NCBI RefSeq assembly: GCF_020966635.1
Contig: NZ_JAJKFQ010000001.1
Location: 248,001 to 312,000, forward strand
Length of the DNA: 64,000 nucleotides
Direction of reading: 5' to 3'
Source of the DNA: Stieleria sp. JC731
GTDB taxonomy: Bacteria > Planctomycetota > Planctomycetia > Pirellulales > Pirellulaceae
Position numbers and translations under genes: made by a program. Under the pieces are notes generated by a model that searched no databases, was not told the origin of the DNA, and saw nothing but the letters and a program-made list of their open reading frames with translations. Shown piece after piece: positions 1 to 8,080 of this stretch (positions within the stretch are counted from its first letter, which is position 1; each line of letters opens with the position of its first letter).

Positions 1-598
1 CACTGGCGTAAGCGTTGGCATCACCGTCAAGCGTGTCCAGCTTTCCCGCATAGACCGCAAATCTCTCCGAGAGAAACTGAGTGAAAAGCACGTTTGTTAG
101 GTACAGATCACGGCTGTCAGCAACGGGCAGTTCGGTCGGTAGAGTTGGCGGCAAGAGAACACCAGCAGGTTCGCCTATCGATCGGCCAAAGTGATGTTCG
201 GCGCGGAGTTTTATGAATAGCCCTTCTTGGACTCCCATTTTTCCAAGGTCGAGGTTGGCAAGGTAATCTCCGTGTCCGCCGTATCGGTCTGTTTCTTCAA
301 GCCCACCGCTGACAGTGCCAAAGTAATATTGCGTGAGGTTGTTTGTGACTGTGATACCACGGGACGCTAAGGTTGCATGAATCCCTTGGAGCCATGAGGG
401 AGATTCGCAGCCTACGCCATCGCATCCGAGCTGGTCGCAAGTTGTTGTGCCACAGTCGCACGCGAAGCTCTCATAGCTATTGGTGCATGTGTTCACTTGA
501 GCTGAGGCATTCGCAGAGGATCCAATCAATACGACGCAGCAGAGCACCGTGTCTATTGTCAGACGTCGCAAGATCGAATGCGTTTGTTTAACTGCCAC
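1..598 (-). CDS. OprB-family carbohydrate porin, N-terminal part (runs off the left edge)
   Basis: Reading the minus strand from a GTG at 598 gives an open frame of about 199 codons that continues past base 1. It opens with a signal peptide (residues 1-33, Ala-rich cleavage region near NASAQ). A cysteine-rich stretch follows (residues 37-66, eight Cys, e.g. CDCGTTTCDQLGCDG). Next comes a segment typical of OprB-type sugar porins: LTQYYFGTVSGGLEE, then an aromatic/Gly-rich part (GGHGDYLANLDLGKMG, LFIKLRAEHHFGRS) and VYAGKLDTLDGDANAYA. These are first beta-strands of an outer-membrane barrel for diffusion of carbohydrates. An in-frame stop (626-628) bounds the frame upstream, so GTG 598 is the most plausible start, although no clear Shine-Dalgarno is visible. 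The C-terminal half lies outside the window, so full length and completeness cannot be judged. Confidence 0.75.
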   Translation of the reverse strand, partial: MAVKQTHSILRRLTIDTVLCCVVLIGSSANASAQVNTCTNSYESFACDCGTTTCDQLGCDGVGCESPSWLQGIHATLASRGITVTNNLTQYYFGTVSGGLEETDRYGGHGDYLANLDLGKMGVQEGLFIKLRAEHHFGRSIGEPAGVLLPPTLPTELPVADSRDLYLTNVLFTQFLSERFAVYAGKLDTLDGDANAYAS

Positions 599-829
599 TG
601 GTGGGTCCCCGGGGCTCTGCAGCTTTTAAGTAATATCCTCGTACAGCTTGAGTTTTCGGAATGGCGAATTGTCCGCTGACGGGGGGATTGGGGTTTTTTC
701 TTACATGTTCATCGATCGAATCTAGTTGTATGGGTTCAGTAAAATGTCCCAGGGTAGGGAATCGGAGAGGCATCGTTCTCGGACGGGATTGGAATGCTCG
801 GTCAACTACTGCTCTTGAATTGGAAACGC

Positions 830-1834
830 ATGATGTCGCATCGCTTTGAAGTTTTGGTCGCTTTTTGTTGGGTGTATTTGTTGCTACCGGTGAACTGGGC
901 GGCTGCACAGCAAGGTGAGACGAACGCCGTTTCTGTAGATCAAGCGGATGAGGATTCTGTGCGGGCGCATTTGAAACGCTATACCCAGGCATTCAATGAT
1001 CGGCGATGGGAAGACCTGGGGCAGCTGGTTGCTTCTGACGTCACTTATCGCGATGAATCCTCGGCAGAGCAAATATCTGGTGTTCACGGTTTGATCGGTC
1101 GGATTAAAACTGCAGTCGAACGAGAGCCAGGGTTGGTTTTGAAGGCACAGATTATCGGGTTGGAGAATCAGAACCAGGGTGATGTTGATGTCGCAAAGAT
1201 GGTCGTTCGTGGTCAGACGACGCTGGTATCCGAATCGATGCCGGATGAGGTTTCTGATTTTGTCGTGACGGTGGTTAAGCAGTCAGGACACTGGACAATT
1301 ACATCCATTGTTGAGCAGGCACCGATCGACGCAGAGCGACTGAGTCTCGGTGGCAGCCCGGAGCCCAATCATGCCATTGAGTCATTGGAATGGTTGGTAG
1401 GTACTTGGGAAGATTCATCGGACCGAAGGCTGCAAAGTGAGATCGAGTACCTGCCAGGGCGAAAGTTCTTGCGAAGAACGATTCTTGATCCCTCGACGAA
1501 GGCGTCTATCGGGTACGAGTTGGTCGGCTACGATGCGAAGTCAAATTTGGTCCGCTCTTGGATGTTCTTTACCGATGGTAGTTTTGGTAGCGGGATCTGG
1601 AGCAGCGGTTCCGACCATTGGCGATTGAAACTCGTTCAAACACTTCGAGACGGACGCAGCGCGTTGGGAACCTATATCATCCGTCCGGAAGATAAGAACA
1701 CGATGGTCGTGCAAATGATCTCGCGAGAAATCGATGGTGAGCCGATGCCTTCGGGGCAAGAGGTAACGCTTAAACGCATCGATGGCAGCGTCGGTGTTTC
1801 ATCCGAATCAACACCCGCTATTGGAGCTGAGTGA
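830..1834 (+). CDS. SgcJ/EcaC-like (DUF4440/SnoaL fold) secreted protein
   Basis: The protein has about 334 residues. I start it at the ATG-ATG pair at 830/833 because the peptide then opens with a normal signal sequence (MSHRFEVLVAFCWVYLLLP...WAAA). An ATG at 794 is in frame but adds a charged stretch in front of the signal. After the leader comes a NTF2-like module of the SgcJ/EcaC type (VRAHLKRYTQAFNDRRWEDL, then a ligand pocket-like segment to about residue 170). Many such proteins bind small molecules, but catalytic residues cannot be assigned here. The second half (SLEWLVGTWEDSSDRRL onward) looks like a lipocalin-like or DUF1579-like barrel. Its stop codon overlaps the start of the next gene (TGATG), which implies translational coupling with the Gly-rich surface protein. 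Substrate unknown. Confidence 0.75.
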   Translation: MMSHRFEVLVAFCWVYLLLPVNWAAAQQGETNAVSVDQADEDSVRAHLKRYTQAFNDRRWEDLGQLVASDVTYRDESSAEQISGVHGLIGRIKTAVEREPGLVLKAQIIGLENQNQGDVDVAKMVVRGQTTLVSESMPDEVSDFVVTVVKQSGHWTITSIVEQAPIDAERLSLGGSPEPNHAIESLEWLVGTWEDSSDRRLQSEIEYLPGRKFLRRTILDPSTKASIGYELVGYDAKSNLVRSWMFFTDGSFGSGIWSSGSDHWRLKLVQTLRDGRSALGTYIIRPEDKNTMVVQMISREIDGEPMPSGQEVTLKRIDGSVGVSSESTPAIGAE

Positions 1835-3477
1835 TGAAAGTATTGGTTCATCGTTTGAGGCGCTTTGCTTTCGTTATCATCGTTGCAAGCCCCTGGGCGG
1901 CAACAGCGGAGTGCGGAGGTCTTGGCGGCCGAGGTGCTGGTGTGCGTGCAAGCATTGGTGGGGGCCGTCCTTCCGTTGGTGCCCGTGCAAGTTTTGGAGG
2001 TGCAGGCAGCGGTGTTGGTAATGTTCGACCGAATGTGAACACAGGACGTACCGGTTTCGGTGGCGGCGGTTCATTTCCGATGCAGCGTCCACAAACCAGT
2101 TCACCGCACCTGGGCGCTTCTGGGAACTTGAATCATTCGAATCTCAGTGTGCCTTCACAGAATCGATCCAGTTTCGGTCCGGGGCGGCGTGATGAAGCCG
2201 AACGCAGGTCCATTTCTACAGGGCGTTCCAACGCTGTGGTTCGACCAGACGCCGCGGTCCGGCCAAACAACTTGAACGTACCGAGTCAAAGATCTAGGCC
2301 AGTGGCGAACACGAATCGGCCCGCGATGCCGGACTTTGGCAAGCTGCCTTCTGGAAGGCCCTCGGCAGGTGAGCTTGGTGATTTCCTTGGTGTAGATCCA
2401 CCCACACGACCCGCCTCGAATCCGAGTCGGCCGATGCTGCCCGCGGGGAATCGTGACACCGGATTTGAGCGTCCAAACATCGGCGAAAAGGTTGGCCAGC
2501 GTGACACCCTTCCCGCAGTCGTTCGCCCAGATAGAAATCATGGCTTGTCACCCCGGCCAGAACCAGGCAATCGGCTTGCGCCTGATCGACGTCCCGATAT
2601 TCAGATTGGCGATGTCAACATCGGAAACAACAATGTCATCAGCAACAAGCCTCGATGGGCGACGATCGACAATAATCGAGTTAGCGCGATCAATCGGCGT
2701 TGGAGTAATCAGCTCAACAGTGCCACGACCTTGCCGGCAAGAGTTCCAGGTCGATTTCAGGATTGGGGTGATGCGATCCGCGACCATTGGAGCGGGAGCC
2801 ATTACCCCGGCTACTTCCGTCCAGACTGGTGGGCACGACACCAATTTAGGTGCTCTGGTTGGCATTATTTTTATGCATACACGTACTATCCCTATACGTA
2901 TTGGTGGGGCACGCCGACCTACAACGACGTTGTGACTTGGTGCAACTTGAACGCTGCGGCATCTGTCGCGTCGCAACCGGTTTACTACGATTACGGAAAC
3001 AGCGGCAATGTGATTTACCAAGAGAATCAGGTCTACATCGAGGGGCAAGCCGTTGCGGGTGCCGATGAGTTTGCTCAGAGCGCTGCTCTGCTATCCACTG
3101 TCGATGAACCTGAAGACACGAAAGATGCGGAGGAGGCCGAGTGGATGCCGCTTGGGACATTTGCGTTGACCGCCGATCCTGCTGATGTCAATCCTTCACG
3201 CATCGTTCAACTTGCCGTCAACCGGCAGGGAATCGTTTCTGGGACACTCTACAACAATGACACCGATCAGTTACAGGCGATACAAGGACGTGTTGATAAA
3301 GACACGCAACGAGTCGCCATGCGTCTTGGTGAAAGCGAAGATGTTGTTGTCGAAACGGGGCTCTACAACCTGACTCAGGATGAAGCTTCCGTCCTGGTGC
3401 ATTACGGTAGCGAAAATCACGACGAATACCTTTTGGTTCGTCTGCCTAGCCCCGAAGTGTCAGCTTCCGGAAACTAA
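1834..3477 (+). CDS. Secreted Gly/Arg/Pro-rich planctomycetal protein with aromatic YxY segment
   Basis: About 547 residues. ATG 1834 overlaps the upstream TGA; a GTG at 1831 is an equally possible start. An N-terminal signal peptide (through WAATAECGG) is followed by about 250 residues rich in Gly, Arg, Asn and Pro, of low complexity. Then comes a conserved-looking folded part: RWSNQLNSA, FQDWGDAIRDHWSG, a Tyr/Trp cluster (YYFYAYTYYPYTYWW-like, near residue 350) and VVTWCN. The C-terminal 110 residues form a small domain (WMPLGTFALTADPAD ... YLLVRLPSPE). Proteins of this plan recur in Rhodopirellula-type genomes as putative surface or matrix proteins; their role is unknown. It sits in the middle of a three-gene operon, coupled upstream and 21 bp from the SHD1 gene. 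Confidence 0.75.
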   Translation: MKVLVHRLRRFAFVIIVASPWAATAECGGLGGRGAGVRASIGGGRPSVGARASFGGAGSGVGNVRPNVNTGRTGFGGGGSFPMQRPQTSSPHLGASGNLNHSNLSVPSQNRSSFGPGRRDEAERRSISTGRSNAVVRPDAAVRPNNLNVPSQRSRPVANTNRPAMPDFGKLPSGRPSAGELGDFLGVDPPTRPASNPSRPMLPAGNRDTGFERPNIGEKVGQRDTLPAVVRPDRNHGLSPRPEPGNRLAPDRRPDIQIGDVNIGNNNVISNKPRWATIDNNRVSAINRRWSNQLNSATTLPARVPGRFQDWGDAIRDHWSGSHYPGYFRPDWWARHQFRCSGWHYFYAYTYYPYTYWWGTPTYNDVVTWCNLNAAASVASQPVYYDYGNSGNVIYQENQVYIEGQAVAGADEFAQSAALLSTVDEPEDTKDAEEAEWMPLGTFALTADPADVNPSRIVQLAVNRQGIVSGTLYNNDTDQLQAIQGRVDKDTQRVAMRLGESEDVVVETGLYNLTQDEASVLVHYGSENHDEYLLVRLPSPEVSASGN

Positions 3478-3498
3478 TCTTCTACCCAAGATCACGCC

Positions 3499-4476
3499 AT
3501 GATTTGTCATCGAGTTTCATTAATCGCTGTGTGCCTGGTTCATTTCGCTTTGGTCCTGTCGCCCGCAGAAGCCAAGCCTCGTTTGTGGACCAGTGTCGAC
3601 GGTAACGTCACCATTGAAGGTGAGTTTATTGCTTCCGATGAAACGACCGCAATCTTGAAACGCAAAGGGTCGGGCCGTTTGGTAGCGGTTGAACTATCCG
3701 AGCTTTCGCCAAAGGATCGCGAAGTGATCCGTGAACTGCTGAATCGGGATCCGTCGGAAGTTGCAATAGTCAAGGATGAATCGCAGGCTGATAAAGATGC
3801 CGAGCACATGCAAACTTGGAAGTCACGCGACGGGATGAAGATTCAGGCACGCGTCATCTCTTACGGAAAGAAAGACTACACTTTGGCGAAGCAGCGCGGC
3901 GTCATTACGATCAATGGTAAAGCATTCTCGGCACTCGATTCTCTACACCAGCACGTCGCATTAAAAGTCCTTTCAAAGATCGAGAATACGCCGCTTGAGG
4001 ACGAAAGGGATTTGAAACGCTTTGTCGGTTCCCTGGGCGGGCAGCCGAAGACGTATCCCTTGGAAGGCGTGCTGATGGAGTTGGCATCTGGTGATCAGAT
4101 TGCCGTGCCTTTTTTTATGTTCAGCGATAGCGACCTGGAGATTTTGAAAACCGGTTGGGAGAACTGGCAGCAAACTGACGGTGCGGCGAAGTCACGTGAG
4201 GATCTGATGATGCGATCCGAGGCCATGGACTATCAACGATCGATCGCTCAACAGGCTGAATATCAACGGATGGAAATGTTGAAGTTGAATATGTTGGCTG
4301 CTCAAACCGGCTTGATTTCGATTTGGGAAGTTCAGCTCAAGCCCAACCCTGCCGTCTATGGCCGACCTGTCAGCGTCATGGTTTCAGCACATGATAGTAA
4401 TGCCGCAACCCAAATGGTGTTGCCGAACTATCCGGGTTACTCGCTAATCGGTGTCAGAAAGGCAAGTCGCCTTTGA
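3499..4476 (+). CDS. SHD1 (SLA1 homology domain 1) protein, secreted
   Basis: 325 residues. A signal peptide ends around LVLSPAEAKP. Two SHD1-like modules follow. The first is at about residues 28-75: LWTSVDGNVTIEGEFIASD, then ILKRKGSGRLVAVELSELS, PKDREVI. The second is at about 103-155: MQTWKSRDGMKIQARVISY, YTLAKQRGVITINGKAFSAL. This W-x(n)-G-x-F/V, K-x-G, V-x-L-x-x-L-S pattern is typical of planctomycetal SHD1 proteins. In eukaryotes the domain binds NPF-type peptides, but in planctomycetes the partner is unknown. The remaining C-terminal part has no recognised domain; it contains a Met/Gln-rich helix near residues 235-275. It is the last gene of the 830-4476 operon and converges on the DcaP-like porin with a 50-bp gap. 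Confidence 0.8.
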   Translation: MICHRVSLIAVCLVHFALVLSPAEAKPRLWTSVDGNVTIEGEFIASDETTAILKRKGSGRLVAVELSELSPKDREVIRELLNRDPSEVAIVKDESQADKDAEHMQTWKSRDGMKIQARVISYGKKDYTLAKQRGVITINGKAFSALDSLHQHVALKVLSKIENTPLEDERDLKRFVGSLGGQPKTYPLEGVLMELASGDQIAVPFFMFSDSDLEILKTGWENWQQTDGAAKSREDLMMRSEAMDYQRSIAQQAEYQRMEMLKLNMLAAQTGLISIWEVQLKPNPAVYGRPVSVMVSAHDSNAATQMVLPNYPGYSLIGVRKASRL

Positions 4477-4526
4477 AAGGCAGATGCTGTGAGCCAATTT
4501 CCATTCGATCAAGACGTGATTCAATA

Positions 4527-5903
4527 TCACGGCAGGTAAAATCCAAACGAGACTTGGATGCGGTGAGCGTCAGCTTGACGAAGGTCTTGGTTTTCACGAA
4601 CGCCGTACAGATACTCCGCGCCGGCAAATATCCGATCGTACGGGTTGAATATCGTATTGATCGCCAAGTATTTCGTCTGACGCAGGTTCGATCCAGACTG
4701 CCCGGGAAGATCATCGAGGGTGAGTTGGCTGAATGTTAGGTTCGAAGTCACGCGATCGGACCAAGCTTGTTTGCATCCGATCATCCATCCGAACATCGGC
4801 AGGATTGCAGCACTGTTGGGGCCTGTCGATACGATGTCTGGTGATCCTCGATAGCTGCCGATTCCTTCGCCGACAGTCAGTTGCGAATAAACTCTTGTGC
4901 AATCAGTCAGGTGCACGGAACCGGTGATGTTGATGCCCCACGCAGTTCCCGTAATCACGGACCCTCCGGTCGGTTGGAAGCCAAGTTTTCGCAGCACCAG
5001 CGCGGATTGGGTTTCCGCATAGTCGCTTTCCCAGCGAAGGTGGGTGATGACGTCCGGAGACTCGGTTCGCCCTTGACCAGAAAGTCCAGTTGGCACTTCG
5101 ATAATGACGGTGGGATCTTCCAGGGAGGTCGCAAAGCTCCAGCCTGACCGTCCGAGTGGTTGGATGAAACGCACAAGGCCTTGGCGACGATTGACGTTTG
5201 ATACCGCGCCCTCAAAATCCAGCGTTTGTGGGACAGCGGAAGGATCGGTGAATGTCGTCCAGGTTTGTCCAGCGGTGAATCGCCCTAAAGTTCCGTATGC
5301 GTGTCGAAGACGCAGTGATCCATTGGAACCGTCGCCTCCGCCAAAAAAGTCAGCTTCGATGAACGCCCTGGCAATGTCTTCTTCAACTCGCCATCGTGTA
5401 TCAAAGCTTAAGCGGGACTGTTTGGCATGAAATCGAGCATTTTTATGGTCCGCCGCACCGACCGGGATCTCGGTCGTTACAAAAGAATCTTCGCTGTCGA
5501 TAGGAGCCAAGTCGGAAATGAAGTCGGCTTTTATGAAGCCTCCAACTTTCATCGCCGCTTTGTCAGCGATAATGACGATGCCGCCGGAAAACTCAGGTAC
5601 GGCGTTAAAGTCATTCTTGTTTTGGTTTAGGAGGGTATCGTCAAATTCTGGCGTGCGAAAGTCGGAAGCACTCAGTCCATCGTTTGCAAAGCTCTGCGGC
5701 TCCATCGACATTTCGGCTAGTTGCGGTGCACCAAGCTCTAATGCAGACGCTGTATCGGTATAAGGTCTTAGGGGCCGATTAGTTTCTTGTTCAGGGTGAA
5801 GAAGTCCAATAGTACTGATGTTTTGTGCATTTAATGGACAAAGAAATATCATCGCAGCAGTGATGTGTGCGATGGTGACGATGAATAGTGGACGTAAGTG
5901 CAT
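4527..5903 (-). CDS. DcaP-like outer-membrane porin
   Basis: About 458 residues from ATG 5903. The frame is open back to 5981, but the signal peptide (MHLRPLFIVTIAHITAAMIF, cleaved near PLNAQN) fixes this start. After about 100 residues of linker comes the barrel: KVGGFIKADFISDLAPI, then FHAKQSRLSFDTRWRV, FIEADFFGGGDGSNGSLRLR, HAYGTLGRFTAGQTWTTFTD. This matches the DcaP-like family: FIKAD start, xxRHAYG strand and GQTWSTF-type motif. Such proteins form trimeric barrels that admit small, mostly anionic molecules. The chain ends in an aromatic residue before the last Leu/Pro (VSFGFYLP), like a beta-signal. It is monocistronic and diverges from the gene at 6209. Substrate cannot be told from sequence. 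Confidence 0.8.
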   Translation of the reverse strand: MHLRPLFIVTIAHITAAMIFLCPLNAQNISTIGLLHPEQETNRPLRPYTDTASALELGAPQLAEMSMEPQSFANDGLSASDFRTPEFDDTLLNQNKNDFNAVPEFSGGIVIIADKAAMKVGGFIKADFISDLAPIDSEDSFVTTEIPVGAADHKNARFHAKQSRLSFDTRWRVEEDIARAFIEADFFGGGDGSNGSLRLRHAYGTLGRFTAGQTWTTFTDPSAVPQTLDFEGAVSNVNRRQGLVRFIQPLGRSGWSFATSLEDPTVIIEVPTGLSGQGRTESPDVITHLRWESDYAETQSALVLRKLGFQPTGGSVITGTAWGINITGSVHLTDCTRVYSQLTVGEGIGSYRGSPDIVSTGPNSAAILPMFGWMIGCKQAWSDRVTSNLTFSQLTLDDLPGQSGSNLRQTKYLAINTIFNPYDRIFAGAEYLYGVRENQDLRQADAHRIQVSFGFYLP

Positions 5904-6208
5904 CGTAATGTGGCGAGTATCACTCGTTTCGGAATCGATTTGACCCATGAGGGCGCGAAACGGTGAAGCTAGCGAAGTCACTGAACTTTAGTGATTTCGG
6001 CCAAGCGGGTTTGAAGACTTCAATTGCATAGATGGTTTTACGTTTTTAAAGCATGTTAATCGCGTCTTTGAAACCGTTTCTGAATGCACTGTTGTCGGAG
6101 TTGCTGGCTATACTGATGTGCTCTCAACGCGGAGCCACGCATTGCTGATGCTTCTTTGATTTTTAGCTCCGCAAAGTTGTCTCACATCACGGCTAAACGA
6201 CTGGACAG
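5904..6208. other. Divergent intergenic region, no gene
   Basis: 305 bp between the porin (leftward) and the secreted protein gene (rightward). It must carry promoters for both. I see no convincing inverted repeat or ORF. Confidence 0.5.
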
Positions 6209-7612
6209 ATGCGAATTCGAACTTTGATCAATGCGGCTGTTTTGTTTGTGGTCTCGACTGTTCCATGTCTTGGGCAGGAAAAGGAAAAGATCGCTTTACT
6301 GTTGGATCGGTCGCCAGCCCAAGCGAACGCGATCGGATTCATTGATATTCCATCGCTCAACAAGCTGATGAAGGATGCCGGGTTTTCAACTCAGGTCAGT
6401 TCCTCAATCGATCAAGTCTGGTTTATCGCTGATCTGGACCTGGCCGAAATGCGGCCTAAATGGGAGGCAGGATATGCAACTCTTAAAAAAGCAGTTGATA
6501 CCGAGCAACTTGCCAGCGCATTGGGTGGATATGTCGACACGGTCGAAACCCAGCAAGTCGTCCACGCCCCCAAGCAAACTTATTTCGTTCCTGGTGTGAA
6601 GCATCCCGAGCGTCTAGGCATTTTGCGTCCAACCGATCGTACTCTGTTGGCCGGTTGGTTGACTCCAACGATGAACATCCAGTACACCCCATTTTTAGAT
6701 TCTCAGGCCAATCAGCCAGAATCGTATTTGTCATTCATGATGGCATTGGAGCTGCGGAATGTACTTTCGCCAGTTCCTTTGGCAACGCGTTTGCAAACCA
6801 TCGAGTCTTTGAAAGCCAACCCTCCCGAGTCTGTGGCGAAGGTTTTGGCATCGATTCAAGGTGTCAGCGTGATTGTTGGCCGACAAAGCCTGCAGCAGTG
6901 CATCGTGAAGTTTCAATTCGATAAATCACCAGCATCGCTCAAGCCGATCGCCGCTGAGATGCTCGCAGAGATTTTGGAAAAGAATGGTTTGGCGGCAGCA
7001 GAGATCAAGACTTGGAAAGTTTCCGTCAAAGACAACGAGCTTGCACTGCAAGGACCGATCACGCAGTCAACCTTAAGTGGCTTGATGAGCGTTTTCAGCG
7101 TACAGAGTCAGGCCGAGCGAGCTGCGGGCAGAGCGACTCTTGAAGCGGACGATGACAAGCAGATTGCTTATCAGTCGAAGCATTATTTCGATGAAGTCAA
7201 TACGATCATCGAGCGGACGCGAGATCATAAATCTCAGACTACAGGCGCGATGGCCAGTTGGAATGACAAACGCGCACGCCAGATTGATGAGCTAGGAACA
7301 CTGAATGTTGATCCTGAGATGATTCAGTACGGAACGAACGTGGCCGAGCTCCTTCGCGGTAATGCGATCAACGTGCGGCAAAATAATATTCAGGCCGGCA
7401 AGGTGAAGGCGAACCAAAGCCTCGACAACGGCTACTACAACGATGGGTATGGCTATTACAACACGAACAGCAGTGTTGACTATCAGCGTGTCACCGACGC
7501 GATGGCTCGGGGAAACGCGTATGGGGACTATCGCGGAACACTGAACCAAATCGATAAGATCACCGCAGAGGTTCGACGTGCTATGACAGCGAAGTATCAA
7601 ATCCAGTTCTGA
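6209..7612 (+). CDS. Secreted protein of unknown function (planctomycetal)
   Basis: 467 residues. ATG 6209 follows GGACAG and opens a signal peptide (MRIRTLINAAVLFVVSTVP, cleaved near CLGQEKE). The mature part has no domain I recognise. It reads as a mixed alpha/beta fold with features such as AIGFIDIPSLNKLMKDAGF, FIADLDLAEMRPKWE and GYATLKKAVDTEQLASALGG. It also contains SVIVGRQSLQQCIVKFQFD and a Lys/Glu-rich helix near residues 255-275. The C-terminal 70 residues hold a Tyr/Asn/Gly-rich patch (NGYYNDGYGYYNTNSSVDY) and end in a helix. The arrangement suggests an envelope protein that handles or binds something in the periplasm; no function is assigned. A 108-bp gap separates it from the yiaW-like gene, so co-transcription is possible. 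Confidence 0.65.
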   Translation: MRIRTLINAAVLFVVSTVPCLGQEKEKIALLLDRSPAQANAIGFIDIPSLNKLMKDAGFSTQVSSSIDQVWFIADLDLAEMRPKWEAGYATLKKAVDTEQLASALGGYVDTVETQQVVHAPKQTYFVPGVKHPERLGILRPTDRTLLAGWLTPTMNIQYTPFLDSQANQPESYLSFMMALELRNVLSPVPLATRLQTIESLKANPPESVAKVLASIQGVSVIVGRQSLQQCIVKFQFDKSPASLKPIAAEMLAEILEKNGLAAAEIKTWKVSVKDNELALQGPITQSTLSGLMSVFSVQSQAERAAGRATLEADDDKQIAYQSKHYFDEVNTIIERTRDHKSQTTGAMASWNDKRARQIDELGTLNVDPEMIQYGTNVAELLRGNAINVRQNNIQAGKVKANQSLDNGYYNDGYGYYNTNSSVDYQRVTDAMARGNAYGDYRGTLNQIDKITAEVRRAMTAKYQIQF

Positions 7613-7720
7613 GCCATCGTGTTGATCCTCGTTGGTGAGCACTTATTGTAAGATCAATACGCGGTTAGCCTTACCGCTCTTGATCAGTCTTGACGAACGC
7701 TTCCACTGGTCGGAGTTGTC

Positions 7721-8080
7721 ATGATCGATGGACTCAGCTGGCTCGCTTTGGTGACCATCCTGCTCGTCATCTTGGCATTGGTTTATGGAGTGATCGCGAT
7801 TCACGACATTCCCTACAAGATTGCTAAATCGCGGAATCACCCGCATCAATCGGCGATTCACGCCGGCGGATGGGTCAGCCTGTTCACTTTGCATGCCATT
7901 TGGCCTTTCCTTTGGATTTGGGCGACGGCTTACGATCCTCGACACGGTTATAGCGGTCGCGAATCGAAAGAAGAGCCTGCCGATTCCACCAGTTTGGAAG
8001 AGCGTGTCGCGGAAATCGAATCGCGGCTCGCGGCGTTGCAGGTTTCTAAGTTGCCTCCCGTGAACGAAGAGCCTAACTGA
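7721..8080 (+). CDS. DUF3302 inner-membrane protein, YiaW-like
   Basis: 119 residues, close to the length of E. coli YiaW. The start is well placed behind GGAG (spacing 6). Two hydrophobic segments (residues 6-25 and about 47-66) flank the conserved loop AIHDIPYKIAKSRNHPHQ, which is the hallmark of DUF3302 together with HAGGWVSLFTLHAIWPFLWI. The C-terminus is a cytosolic-looking acidic coiled-coil stretch (LEERVAEIESRLAALQ). The stop overlaps the start of the HlyD-like gene (TGATG), the same partner arrangement as yiaW-yiaV in enterobacteria. Function is unproven even in E. coli. The pair is best described as a membrane periplasmic-adaptor unit. Confidence 0.85.
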   Translation: MIDGLSWLALVTILLVILALVYGVIAIHDIPYKIAKSRNHPHQSAIHAGGWVSLFTLHAIWPFLWIWATAYDPRHGYSGRESKEEPADSTSLEERVAEIESRLAALQVSKLPPVNEEPN

